Assembly: GCF_016592155.1 (NCBI RefSeq)
Contig: NZ_AP024237.1
Coordinates: 62,001-126,000, forward strand
DNA: 64,000 bases
Origin: Mycobacterium heckeshornense
Lineage (GTDB): Bacteria; Actinomycetota; Actinomycetes; Mycobacteriales; Mycobacteriaceae
Direction: 5' to 3'
Shown here: positions 8,494 to 16,396 of the stretch, one piece after another
Layout: every line of letters begins with the position of its first letter
How positions within the stretch are numbered: the first letter of the stretch is position 1
Notes under the pieces: model-generated
Told to the model about the DNA's origin: nothing
Databases searched by the model: none
Seen by the model: only the letters and a program-made list of their open reading frames with translations
Program-made: the position numbers and the translations under genes

Positions 8494-9174
8494 CTACCCG
8501 CGCCGGCGTAGCAGCGCGATGGCGACGCCCAGCGCGGCGACCAGCAGGGCGCACCCGCCGAGCAGGCGAGCGGTGTTGTCGGCTGAGCTGTTGGCCTGCC
8601 GCGCGGCCGGGTCCGTCGGCGCGACCGCTGCGGGCATGTGGTGCTCTAACGGCCCACCCGGCCCGGCGGCAAGGGTCAGCCGGGGCGCGGGACGTTCCGG
8701 CTCGGCGCCACCGGGCAGCGGCGGCTCATCCCATTTCACGACCGACCCGTCCGCGTAGGTCTGGGTGGCCGGGAAGGCCACGGTGTCGCTGTCGGGCAGT
8801 CTCAGCGAGATCCGAAACAGCGCGAACTGATCGGCGGGAATGCCGCCGTTCGGGGCGGCGGTCCAGGTGACCGACCGCACGACGCCCGACGCTGCGTCCC
8901 GCTCGAGTTTGGCCGTCCACCCCGGCACGGTTTCGGTGCGCGCCGCGGCCACGCCCGGCAGCGCGACGCTAAGCGCAGTGGTGGGCGCACCCGTCGGGGA
9001 TTCGTTTGGCACCTCGAAGGTGACGATGGCCATGCTGCCGCGCACCGGGTTGTCGCTGGTGGCGTGAACGTGCGCCCAGGCGGGCGCGACACCGGCGACT
9101 GCACCGACGTAAAGCGTTGCGGCGCTGACGGTTACAAGCGCGACACGCATCGCCAAGCTGTGACGGCGGGGCAT
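8494..9174 (-). CDS. YcnI-like (DUF1775) copper-binding lipoprotein-type protein
   Basis: A 226-residue secreted protein. Residues 1-34 form a signal peptide ending PAWA. The mature protein starts HVHATSDNPVRGSMAIVTFE; in YcnI proteins the N-terminal histidine is part of the copper site. The DUF1775 body ends near DGSVVKWDEPPLPGG. A C-terminal anchor, LLGGCALLVAALGVAIALLR, is followed by RRRG. It lies directly upstream of copC, as YcnI and CopC proteins often do, so a role in copper acquisition or handling at the cell envelope is likely. Metal binding is inferred. Confidence 0.85.
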   Translation of the reverse strand: MPRRHSLAMRVALVTVSAATLYVGAVAGVAPAWAHVHATSDNPVRGSMAIVTFEVPNESPTGAPTTALSVALPGVAAARTETVPGWTAKLERDAASGVVRSVTWTAAPNGGIPADQFALFRISLRLPDSDTVAFPATQTYADGSVVKWDEPPLPGGAEPERPAPRLTLAAGPGGPLEHHMPAAVAPTDPAARQANSSADNTARLLGGCALLVAALGVAIALLRRRG

Positions 9175-9180
9175 CGACGG

Positions 9181-9837
9181 TCAGCCTACCCCGAGCCGGG
9201 CCATCAGGTCGGCGTCGATGCCGTCGAGCTGTTTGGCGATCGCCGCATGGGCGCCGCGACGCCGCGCAGCGGGCATGTTCTCCGCCGCGGTGATAGCCGC
9301 GGACAGATCGCTCAGCCGTTCGCTGATCGCGGCGACGAACTGTTTGGTCTCAGCATCTTTGGGGTTCTTGTCATGGACCGCGCGAAGCGTTTGCTCAGCG
9401 CCGGCGACACGGGCCGACAGCCGCGCGCCGTGTCCCGAGAACCGACCGATCTGGGCCAGCGGCACCCCGAGCCGGTCGGCGCGACGCTGGTCGATTGCCC
9501 CCCGCACGGCCATGGCTGCCCGATAGACCAGCGGCACGACGATCGGCGCAAGCAGGCGAGACACCGTCAGCACCCGCCGGATTCGCGTCGGTGACAGCAA
9601 TTTGCCCTCGCGCGCCGCCTTCAGTTGGGTTTCGGCGGCCTTGAGCGCCGCCCGGTCGCTGTCGCGCTGCGCTTTGAGCTGGGCCTTGAGCGCCTTGGCT
9701 TCCGCCCGTTGAGCCGATTTGATGCGGCGTGCTTCGTTTTTCGCGGCAAGTTTTGCGTCCAGCTTGGCGCGTTGCTTGATCGCGCGGGCCTCGGCACGAC
9801 GAATTGCCCGGGTCTTTCGCTTGCCGAACAGGCCCAT
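9181..9837 (-). CDS. Conserved coiled-coil protein (Rv3850 homologue)
   Basis: A 218-residue protein of the same length as Rv3850. Residues 1-75 are a highly charged Lys/Arg/Ala/Glu helix (KAQLKAQRDSDRAALKAAET) typical of a coiled coil. A short hydrophobic stretch, SRLLAPIVVPLVYRAAMAV, follows. The C-terminal half is another helical region with LSDLSAAITAAENMPAARRR. It is the first gene of the run Rv3850 homologue-ycnI-copC-hns-rraA, with gaps of 6, 5 and then about 118 and 4 bases. Function unknown. Confidence 0.85.
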   Translation of the reverse strand: MGLFGKRKTRAIRRAEARAIKQRAKLDAKLAAKNEARRIKSAQRAEAKALKAQLKAQRDSDRAALKAAETQLKAAREGKLLSPTRIRRVLTVSRLLAPIVVPLVYRAAMAVRGAIDQRRADRLGVPLAQIGRFSGHGARLSARVAGAEQTLRAVHDKNPKDAETKQFVAAISERLSDLSAAITAAENMPAARRRGAHAAIAKQLDGIDADLMARLGVG

Positions 9838-9952
9838 TCCCGGCCGCCCTCCCGCTATCTCGTTGACCGTTCGCGGTGCGTGTGCGTGATCGCCGTGCCA
9901 ACCCTAATCGGCGTCGGCCGGTGTGCTTACGTCAGGGCAGCGCCCGGCGGGC

Positions 9953-10351
9953 TTAGGCGTCGAGGTGCTCTTTGCGGCGCAGCTCTTCAACCCGTTGCAC
10001 GACGTCTTCTTGGGCTTCGGGGGAGAGGTCGGCGGCTCGCATTGCGATGCGGCGAACGTTCTCGTTTCGCATGGCGGCCCACCACGACAGCTCTTTGTCG
10101 AGCTTTTCGTAGTACTCGTCGTCGGTGAAGTAGGCGGGCTTGATGCGGAAGAAGTTGGCCAGGGCGGCCATGGTGGCGGCCGAGGGGTTGGTCCGGTTGC
10201 CGGAGCGTAGCTGTGAAAGGTACGGAGCCGACATCGTGATGCCCTCTGCCTTGAGTGCCGCGATCACCTCGGCCGAGGTGTGCGGCCCGCGACCGGGCGG
10301 ATAGACCGTGTCGAACAGGCGGTTCAGGCGAGCGGCAAACGTCGTGCTCAT
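9953..10351 (-). CDS. espR: EspR nucleoid-associated regulator
   Basis: A 132-residue protein, exactly the length of EspR (Rv3849), a global regulator that binds the espACD promoter and many cell-envelope loci. The N-terminal helix-turn-helix includes ITMSAPYLSQLRSGNRTNPS. The C-terminal dimerisation part reads LSPEAQEDVVQRVEELRRKE. The ATG at 10351 gives MSTTFAARLNRLFDTVYPPG. An upstream in-frame extension to 10444 is not needed. Confidence 0.95.
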   Translation of the reverse strand: MSTTFAARLNRLFDTVYPPGRGPHTSAEVIAALKAEGITMSAPYLSQLRSGNRTNPSAATMAALANFFRIKPAYFTDDEYYEKLDKELSWWAAMRNENVRRIAMRAADLSPEAQEDVVQRVEELRRKEHLDA

Positions 10352-10680
10352 CGATATGACCTCCAGCGGGTTTGAAGAACCAACGACTCTATCCACGTAT
10401 TTGCTGATCATCGTAGCGACAGTTATGCCCACAACCAAGTGCAAACCCGCACGGAATTAGTACCGACGCCCGCGGCGACGCTCGGCAGCGCCGCTAAACG
10501 ACATCACGTGTTTTCCGTTGCGTATGTGCATATGCACCAAGGAAAATATGTCGTGGTACGCGACCGCCTCATCGAGTGCCTCGGGCCGGTGTCTTCACGC
10601 AGCCCACTCGGCGGGTCGCCCGGCAACCAACCGGCCGCGTTGAGCGATCCAGAAGGCGCTTTGCTGTCGGATGGCGGCGC
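10352..10680. other. Intergenic region upstream of espR
   Basis: About 330 bases without a convincing gene. It must hold the espR promoter (minus strand). It is more AT-rich near 10500-10555 (TTTTCCGTTGCGTATGTGCA). EspR binds its own promoter in M. tuberculosis, so sites are expected here, but I could not assign them. The plus-strand frame at 10439-10684 looks like chance. Confidence 0.4.
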
Positions 10681-11469
10681 CTAGTGTGCGCGGCGGCGCG
10701 ATGTGGGCGCTTGGCCGCCCTCGCGCGTTGGTCTGCGGGCGGCCGACGTCGCGTCGGTCGATGCTGAGCGGGGCGTCCGCGGGGACTCCTGCGATGACCG
10801 GAGGGGGTCGGCCAGCCGGCGCCGGCGGCGGATGGAACGCAATGCGGCCGTCGTTGCCACGAGCGCCACCGCTCCGATCACCGCGACCGCCACCCAACGC
10901 CAACCCAGGGCGCCATCGAGAAGCATCCACAATCCGAACGCCAGGAACAGCAGGCCGGCCATGAGGTGCAGTAGCCGCTCCGGCAGGCGGCGATGCAGCA
11001 GGACTCCCGCAACGATGGCCAGACCGTTGGCCGCCACCATGCCGGCCGTGGTGCCGATCCAGACGCCCACCCAGTCGTGATCGCTGGCCAGCGTGACCGT
11101 CGCCAGCGTGGTCTTGTCGCTCAGCTCCGCCAGCACGATGGACGACACGACAGCGAGCAGCGCGAACCGCGGTTGGCGGACCGGGGGAACCCCGTCGGTG
11201 CCGGTGTTGGCCTCCCGCCAGGTCCACACAGCGAAGACCAAGAAGGCGATCGCCGATGCGAAGGCCATCGGCCGCGCCGGCAGCGTCATGCCCAACGAAT
11301 GCCCGATCGCCACCGAAACCCCGTGCACCAACGTCGAGGCGATCGCCACCCCGGTCAGCACCAGCCACCAGCGGTAGCGCAGCGAATAGGTGATCGTGAT
11401 GAGCTGTGAGCGGTCGCCGAGTTCGGCGACGAAAATTACCCAGAAGCTTACGATCGTGGCTGCGACCAT
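10681..11469 (-). CDS. TMEM165/GDT1-family Mn2+/Ca2+ transporter (Rv3848)
   Basis: A 262-residue membrane protein with two homologous halves, each carrying the family signature E-x-G/S-D-K/R-T/S. These are VAELGDRSQLITI near residue 15 and LAELSDKTTLATV near residue 115. About six transmembrane helices are followed by a charged, disordered tail from residue 205. GDT1/MntP-type proteins export manganese or exchange divalent cations for protons. The coding start (ATG 11469, GAAAGGTC ribosome site) lies directly below a yybP-ykoY riboswitch, which supports a manganese role. Confidence 0.88.
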   Translation of the reverse strand: MVAATIVSFWVIFVAELGDRSQLITITYSLRYRWWLVLTGVAIASTLVHGVSVAIGHSLGMTLPARPMAFASAIAFLVFAVWTWREANTGTDGVPPVRQPRFALLAVVSSIVLAELSDKTTLATVTLASDHDWVGVWIGTTAGMVAANGLAIVAGVLLHRRLPERLLHLMAGLLFLAFGLWMLLDGALGWRWVAVAVIGAVALVATTAALRSIRRRRRLADPLRSSQESPRTPRSASTDATSAARRPTREGGQAPTSRRRAH

Positions 11470-11489
11470 GTGTCGTGACCTTTCGACGC

Positions 11490-11632
11490 GTCGCCGGCGA
11501 CCTCAGTGGCCGCCGAACTCCGGGCCGAAGGTCTCGCCCACCGTCCGCTTGGATCGGTTCGCCAGCCGGGCTGTTCGCCAGTATGTCGACTGGGCGATTG
11601 AGGACTACTCCCCTTCGATGACGATCTCAGGC
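11490..11632 (-). promoter_or_regulatory. yybP-ykoY manganese riboswitch upstream of the GDT1 gene
   Basis: Read on the minus strand, the leader contains the family motif GGGGAGTAG (11605-11613 on the plus strand). A GTCGACATACTGGCGAACAG segment follows, and then a long hairpin that starts GAGACCTTCGGCCC and closes with GAGGTC (11499-11536). These are hallmarks of the yybP-ykoY Mn2+ riboswitch in actinobacteria, where it precedes GDT1-type exporters. The end of the element is about 20 bases from the start codon. Boundaries are approximate. Confidence 0.82.
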
Positions 11633-11773
11633 TAGCGGCGCTGACACCGGTTCGCCAGCACCGGGGGCAAGTTCGGTAACCCGTATTTGCCGATTCGGGC
11701 GTGGTCCATTTCAGATTAGCCGGTGCTGTATCCGGCAGCGGTGTGGTGTGAGCAGTTGGCGCCGTGAATTCGC

Positions 11774-12307
11774 TTATGCGGCAAGAAGCATCGCGAGGAT
11801 CGCGGTGTCAGGATGGCTGATCGGGTCAACCCCGACGCGAGAGACCATCGACGTCACCGTGCCGTCGGCTTCTGCTTCGACCCAGGCCGCCCGGTGCTCC
11901 AACCCGAGATACGGCAGTCCGGGCAACAGCACACAGCCTGACGCCGCCCCGGTGCATTCCGGCAATGACGGCGTGGTCTCCGACGGCGGATGCAACATCA
12001 TGAGTGCGGGCGGTTGGTGGTCAGCGAAATGACCTGGCGCGACGGCAGACTCACCTACCACCGGCCCCTCGGCCACCACGAGACCCACGGTGCCGGGCTG
12101 CGGAGAGTCGGGGAGCTCTTCGCGAGCGCCGAAAACAGTTGTGGTGGAGAGTAATCCAGGCAACGACGCCACCCGGACCGCCACCATGAGAAACTGGGCC
12201 CACTCCTTCGTCGAATCCGGCCACCGACCCGAGATCACGAATCCCTTCAGGGAGCCATGGGAATGAAAGGGGGCAACTTCGATGGCCCGGCCTGACCCAG
12301 CTTCCAT
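11774..12307 (-). CDS. Conserved hypothetical protein (Rv3847)
   Basis: A 177-residue protein when started at the ATG at 12307, which has GGAGG seven bases upstream; this equals the length I recall for Rv3847. It begins MEAGSGRAIEVAPFHSHGSL, with a conserved body around LPGLLSTTTVFGAREELPDS, and ends DPISHPDTAILAMLLAA. There is no known domain and no membrane segment. It lies between sodA and the manganese exporter on the same strand, a syntenic core position. The longer frame up to 12505 has an atypical Arg-rich start and was rejected. Confidence 0.85.
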   Translation of the reverse strand: MEAGSGRAIEVAPFHSHGSLKGFVISGRWPDSTKEWAQFLMVAVRVASLPGLLSTTTVFGAREELPDSPQPGTVGLVVAEGPVVGESAVAPGHFADHQPPALMMLHPPSETTPSLPECTGAASGCVLLPGLPYLGLEHRAAWVEAEADGTVTSMVSRVGVDPISHPDTAILAMLLAA

Positions 12308-12527
12308 TTCAGCCTCCGCGATACCTCCGCTCGGACAACTCGGAACAACACGTCGGTGGGTCGATGAGCCCAGCATGCGCCAGCGATCGAACACCTGCAA
12401 GCCGACACGGCTAGTCAACAGCGGCGGGCAAAGGCGGGGGCGCCGCGCGCTTGGCGCGACGCCCCGTCTTCGATTCGCCTCGATGCGCGGGCGCAGCACC
12501 GGCACCTAAGCGCCGGACCCGCCGCGG

Positions 12528-13151
12528 TCAGCCGGCAATCAGCCCCTTGGTCTTCGAGGTCGCGGCCGCATACCGCTCCTGCACATCCGCCCAGTTGACG
12601 ACGTTCCAGAATGCTTTGGCGAAGTCGGCCTTGACATTCTTGTACTGCAGGTAGAAGGCGTGCTCCCACATGTCCAGCACCAGCAGCGGGACGATCCCGA
12701 GCGGGAAGTTGGACTGGTGGTCGTAGACCTGGAACACCAGGAGCTTGCTGCCCAGGCTGTCCCAGCCGAGTGCCGCCCACCCCGACCCCTGCACGGTCGT
12801 GGCGGCCGCGGTGAACTGGGCACGGAACTTGTCGAACGACCCGAACGCGTCGTCGATGGCTGCGGCCAATTCGCCGGTCGGCTTGTCACCGCCGTTGGGG
12901 GACAGGTTCTTCCACCACAGGCAGTGATTGACATGGCCGGCCAGGTTGAAGGCGAGGGCCTTCTCGTGCCCCACGATCGCGGAATGATCGTCTTTGGCGC
13001 GCGCCTCCTCCAGCTTGGCGAGGGCGTCGTTGGCGCCTTTGACATACGTCGCGTGGTGTTTGCTGTGGTGAAGCTCGTTGATTTGACCCGAGATGTGCGG
13101 CTCCAGCGCCCCGTAGTCCCAATCCAGATCGGGCAAGGTGTATTCAGCCAC
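12528..13151 (-). CDS. sodA: Superoxide dismutase (Fe/Mn type)
   Basis: A 207-residue SodA that converts superoxide to peroxide and oxygen. Metal ligands are visible in [16 protein letters not shown] (first His), [11 protein letters not shown] (second His) and the closing [18 protein letters not shown] (Asp and His). It has no signal peptide, like M. tuberculosis SodA, which is nevertheless exported. The Gly/Gln residues around [14 protein letters not shown] are those of the Fe/Mn family. The minus-strand start is ATG, preceded by AAGGAAG. Confidence 0.96.
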   Translation of the reverse strand: MAEYTLPDLDWDYGALEPHISGQINELHHSKHHATYVKGANDALAKLEEARAKDDHSAIVGHEKALAFNLAGHVNHCLWWKNLSPNGGDKPTGELAAAIDDAFGSFDKFRAQFTAAATTVQGSGWAALGWDSLGSKLLVFQVYDHQSNFPLGIVPLLVLDMWEHAFYLQYKNVKADFAKAFWNVVNWADVQERYAAATSKTKGLIAG

Positions 13152-13310
13152 TTAAGATTCCTTCCTTGATCTTCGATGATCTGCTTGTGACGCCCTGCGT
13201 TCAGGGTTCCCGCCACGTGGCGGCCTAAGCGTGTTCAACCCTGCTCCATGACCGCGCGCGCCGCAACCAAGATGCTCGGAGTGCTGGCGAGAGCGCGAAT
13301 CGGCGCGATG

Positions 13311-13469
13311 TCAGACCAAAACGAGAAAAGCCAGGACCGCCAGCAACACCAAGGCGATCAAGCCGGCGCGCACACCGGCCACAACGTAGGAGCGATTACA
13401 CGTCGGCGAGCCCGAAAACCACTGCGGCGACGAAGCCGCCGACCGCGGCCCGACTGGTTGTGTGGTCAT
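13311..13469 (-). CDS. Small single-pass membrane protein, 52 aa
   Basis: From the ATG at 13469 the frame encodes MTTQPVGPRSAASSPQWFSG and then a C-terminal hydrophobic helix, VRAGLIALVLLAVLAFLVLV, ending at the stop. Small proteins of this shape are common in mycobacterial intergenic regions. No ribosome site stands out, so the call rests on the clear membrane helix and the open frame. An N-terminally longer version to 13697 is possible. Confidence 0.4.
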   Translation of the reverse strand: MTTQPVGPRSAASSPQWFSGSPTCNRSYVVAGVRAGLIALVLLAVLAFLVLV

Positions 13470-13893
13470 CGTGTGCACCTGGCCTGCACTTGAACTGCCC
13501 CCAGTGAAATGAGTCACAACGGATGTGGTGCTCGCGATCATAACGCCTGGGGCAGCGGCAGGAAAACAGGCCCGTTGAAAGGGTGCTGACCTGCGTGTTT
13601 GTCCGGCGACGCCGTGTGCGGTTAAACCGGCTGGGGGTTGCTTAGCGCGGCGAGGGATTTCGCTCTGCGGGCCAAGAGGCTTTGGATGGTGCGGCACAAT
13701 GCCACAGCGTTATCCACACTCGCCGGGACGTACGTCATATCGACACGACGTCAACGACGCCGCCGCCCAAGCCGGGCTGTGGATAAGGCTGTGGAAACTG
13801 TGGATAGCCGTAGGTAGCTGAGACTGCGGATGGGCGGCCTCTCGCCCGCGCCGCAGCGCCGGGCCGGCGGCGCGACGTGCTTAAGCTAGTGCC
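13470..13893. other. Intergenic region with a DnaA-box cluster
   Basis: 424 bases without a convincing gene. The right half holds one TTATCCACA at 13710-13718. On the other strand are TGTGGATAA at 13778-13786, TGTGGAAAC at 13790-13798 and TGTGGATAG at 13799-13807. The first two are perfect matches to the bacterial DnaA-box consensus. The left half shows nothing recognisable. Confidence 0.55.
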
Positions 13894-14904
13894 GTGATCC
13901 AGGTGTGCTCCCGCTGCGGCACCCGCTGGAACGTCCGCGATCGGCAACGGGTGTGGTGTCCACGCTGCCGCGGCACGCTGCACGCGCCGGTGCCCCACGC
14001 TGACCTGCGATGGAGCGCGCATCCAAGCAGCCAGCCCGGAGCGCACACCCCGCCGCGGCTGCCGCCGGGTTACCGGTGGATAGCGGTGCGTCCCGGCCCT
14101 CCGCCGCCGCCGCGACCACGGCGGCGGCCGCTGGGACCGACGCCGCGATATGCGGCCATGCCGCGATGGGGCCTGGTGGACCGCCCCGATCTCGTCGCGG
14201 GTCGGGCGTCGCCGCCGCCGTCAGGACCCACCGCCGCGAAGGTGCGGGCCACCCTGTTGACCAGCATCGTGGTGCTGGCCATCGCGGCACTCGTGCACCT
14301 GGTGCGCTACGTGCTGCTCGTCATCAACCGCAGCACGCTATTGAACCCGATCGTGGCCGCGGCCGCACTTTGGCTCGGGGTTCTGGCCAGCCTGGCCGCC
14401 CTGGCCACGGTCGTTTTTTGCGCTGTGGTGCTGGTCCGGTGGTTGATAGCCCGGCGGGCCGCCGCCTACGGCTATCGCCGCCGGCCCGATCCGCGGCCCG
14501 AAAAAACGATGTGGGCAGGCTGCCTGGTGCCGCTGGTCAACTTAGCGTGGGCACCGGTGTACGTCATCGAACTGGCGAACGTCGAAGACACCCACGCCCG
14601 GCTGCGCCGGCCGATCTTGGTGTGGTGGGCGGTGTGGGTTGGCAGCACTGCGGTGTCGATGTGGGCCATCGCGACCAGCCGCGCTCACGACGCACAGGGC
14701 ATCGCCAACAACACCCTCACGACCGCGTTCGCCTATCTGCTGGCGGCGCTAACCGTCGCCGCCATCGCGAAGGTGTTCGAGGGATTCGAGCGCAAGCCCG
14801 TGGAGCGGCCCACCTATCGCTGGGTGGTTGTCGGTGACGACCAGGCCCACGCAGCCGCATCGAGCGCTCCTGTTGAGTTAGCGGGCCAGGAACCGGCAGC
14901 ATAG
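13894..14904 (+). CDS. Membrane protein with zinc-ribbon and DUF4328 region (Rv3843c family)
   Basis: A 336-residue protein. The N-terminus is a zinc ribbon, VCSRCGTRWNVRDRQ then VWCPRCRGTL (two CxxC pairs). A Pro-rich linker of about 70 residues follows, then about five transmembrane helices between residues 125 and 300 (VLAIAALVHLVRYVLLVI, WLGVLASLAALATVVFCAVV and others). Both ends are cytoplasmic in a simple model. The GTG at 13894 is used because the zinc ribbon starts immediately. It ends 4 bases before glpQ1, so the two are probably co-expressed. The substrate or partner is unknown. Confidence 0.85.
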   Translation: MIQVCSRCGTRWNVRDRQRVWCPRCRGTLHAPVPHADLRWSAHPSSQPGAHTPPRLPPGYRWIAVRPGPPPPPRPRRRPLGPTPRYAAMPRWGLVDRPDLVAGRASPPPSGPTAAKVRATLLTSIVVLAIAALVHLVRYVLLVINRSTLLNPIVAAAALWLGVLASLAALATVVFCAVVLVRWLIARRAAAYGYRRRPDPRPEKTMWAGCLVPLVNLAWAPVYVIELANVEDTHARLRRPILVWWAVWVGSTAVSMWAIATSRAHDAQGIANNTLTTAFAYLLAALTVAAIAKVFEGFERKPVERPTYRWVVVGDDQAHAAASSAPVELAGQEPAA

Positions 14905-14908
14905 TCTC

Positions 14909-15733
14909 ATGACGTGGGCCGACGAGGTGCTCGCCGGGCATCCTTTCGTGGTGGCGCACCGCGGCGCCTCGGCCGACCGGCCCGAACACACGCTGGCCGC
15001 CTATGACCTCGCCCTCAAAGAGGGCGCCGACGGGGTCGAATGCGATGTGCGGCTAACCCGCGACGGTCATCTGGTGTGCGTGCACGACCGGCGCCTGGAC
15101 CGGACGTCGACTGGCGTCGGACTGGTCAGCACCATGACGTTGGCGCAGCTTCGCGAGCTGGAATACGGTGCGTGGCACGGCAGTTGGCGACCCGACGGCA
15201 CCCACGGCGACACGGGGCTGCTGACGTTGGATGCCCTGGTCGCGCTGGTTCTGGACTGGAACCGACCGGTCAAGATCTTCATCGAGACCAAGCACCCGGT
15301 TCGCTACGGCGCACTGGTGGAAAGCAAGGTGCTGGCCCTGTTGCAGCGCTTCGGCATCGCCACTCCGGCGTCGGCTGACCGGTCGCGCGCGGTCATCATG
15401 TCGTTTTCGGCGATGGCGCTGTGGCGGATTCGGCGGGCGGCACCCCTGCTGCCCACCGTGCTGCTCAGCAGGGCCTACCGGTATCTGGGCGGCCCGACGG
15501 CCAGCTCGGTCGGCGCCACCGCGGTGGGGCCGTCGATCGCGACGCTGCGCGAGCACCCCGATCTGGTGGACCGCGCCGCGGCCCAGGGCCGCGCGCTGTA
15601 CTGCTGGAACGTTGACCATTTCGAGGACGTCGAGTTCTGCCGCGATGTCGGGGTGGCGTGGATTGCCACCCATTACCCGGGCCGCGCCAAGGCGTGGCTG
15701 CAAAACGGACTGACCGGGGCGGGCCGCGACTAG
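14909..15733 (+). CDS. glpQ1: Glycerophosphodiester phosphodiesterase GlpQ1
   Basis: A 274-residue GDPD-family enzyme that splits glycerophosphodiesters into glycerol 3-phosphate and an alcohol. The catalytic block is near the N-terminus: VVAHRGASADRPEHTLAAYD then GADGVECDVRLTRDGHLVCV HD, giving HR, ExD and HD residues. The C-terminal TIM-barrel strand reads ALYCWNVDHFEDVEFCRDVG. There is no signal peptide. It matches Rv3842c in position and orientation. The stop overlaps the convergent bfrB stop by 4 bases. Confidence 0.92.
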   Translation: MTWADEVLAGHPFVVAHRGASADRPEHTLAAYDLALKEGADGVECDVRLTRDGHLVCVHDRRLDRTSTGVGLVSTMTLAQLRELEYGAWHGSWRPDGTHGDTGLLTLDALVALVLDWNRPVKIFIETKHPVRYGALVESKVLALLQRFGIATPASADRSRAVIMSFSAMALWRIRRAAPLLPTVLLSRAYRYLGGPTASSVGATAVGPSIATLREHPDLVDRAAAQGRALYCWNVDHFEDVEFCRDVGVAWIATHYPGRAKAWLQNGLTGAGRD

Positions 15734-16275
15734 CGGGCTCCCCCGGCGATCGGGGGCGCCGCCGGATCCATGCACGGCGCGGCCACCTCGCGGGCCACGA
15801 AGTCCTCCAGCTCGAAGAGGTCGCCTCCGGCACGGCGGGCGATTCGCAGCAACGTGGTCATCCGGGCCACTTCTTCGACCTGCTCGTTAAGGAACCACTG
15901 CATGAACTGCTCCCCGAAATAGTCGCCTTCGTCGCGGGCCGCGCCGGCTAGCCGGCTGACCTGCTCGCAGACGGCACGCTCCTGGTCACGGGCCAGCGCC
16001 AGCGCGTCCGTCGGCGCGTCAAACCGATTGCGGACCGTCCCGGTGCCGGGTATCTCGACGCCGGCGTCGCGGTCGAGCAGATACTGCACCAGCATCATTG
16101 CGTGATTTCGCTCCTCGACCGCCTGCAGATAAAAGTGTTTCGCCAGCTGCGGCAGATCAGCGCCGTCGAAATAAACCGCGATTGCAACATATTGCTGGGC
16201 GGCGGTGAATTCGTTATAGATCTGTTCCTGCAGTAGCGCGTGAAATTTTGTCCGGTGGATGTCAAGGTCGCTCAT
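15730..16275 (-). CDS. bfrB: Ferritin BfrB
   Basis: A 181-residue ferritin of the bacterial non-haem type, the iron-storage shell of mycobacteria (Rv3841). Ferroxidase residues fall in YNEFTAAQQYVAIAVYFDGA and AVEERNHAMMLVQYLLDRDA (ExxH), then DYFGEQFMQWFLNEQVEEVA. The length equals that of M. tuberculosis BfrB. In M. tuberculosis IdeR activates bfrB from tandem boxes. The upstream region here (16276-16370) is AT-rich with TTTCTTTACTTAGGAAAAG on the coding strand, only a weak IdeR-like match. Confidence 0.95.
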   Translation of the reverse strand: MSDLDIHRTKFHALLQEQIYNEFTAAQQYVAIAVYFDGADLPQLAKHFYLQAVEERNHAMMLVQYLLDRDAGVEIPGTGTVRNRFDAPTDALALARDQERAVCEQVSRLAGAARDEGDYFGEQFMQWFLNEQVEEVARMTTLLRIARRAGGDLFELEDFVAREVAAPCMDPAAPPIAGGAR

Positions 16276-16396
16276 GAGGCCACATTAACGCAGCTCAAAG
16301 CCCATTGTCATGCAAGGTGATGCTCACGAAGGCCAGCTTTTCCTAAGTAAAGAAAGGCTATGTTGAATGGAAATACGATGCGCGTTATTCCCCAAT

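Noticed and set aside
11774..12505. Longer start for the Rv3847 homologue at 12505
   Set aside because: The extra 66 residues are Arg/Pro-rich and the ATG at 12307 has a strong GGAGG site and the expected length.
13710..13807. Chromosomal origin of replication
   Set aside because: DnaA boxes are present, but dnaA, dnaN, rpmH and parAB are not adjacent; the locus equals Rv3843c-Rv3846, away from oriC.
16276..16370. IdeR boxes upstream of bfrB
   Set aside because: Expected from M. tuberculosis, but the best match (around TTTACTTAGGAAA) lacks the central GGCTAA core and is too weak to call.
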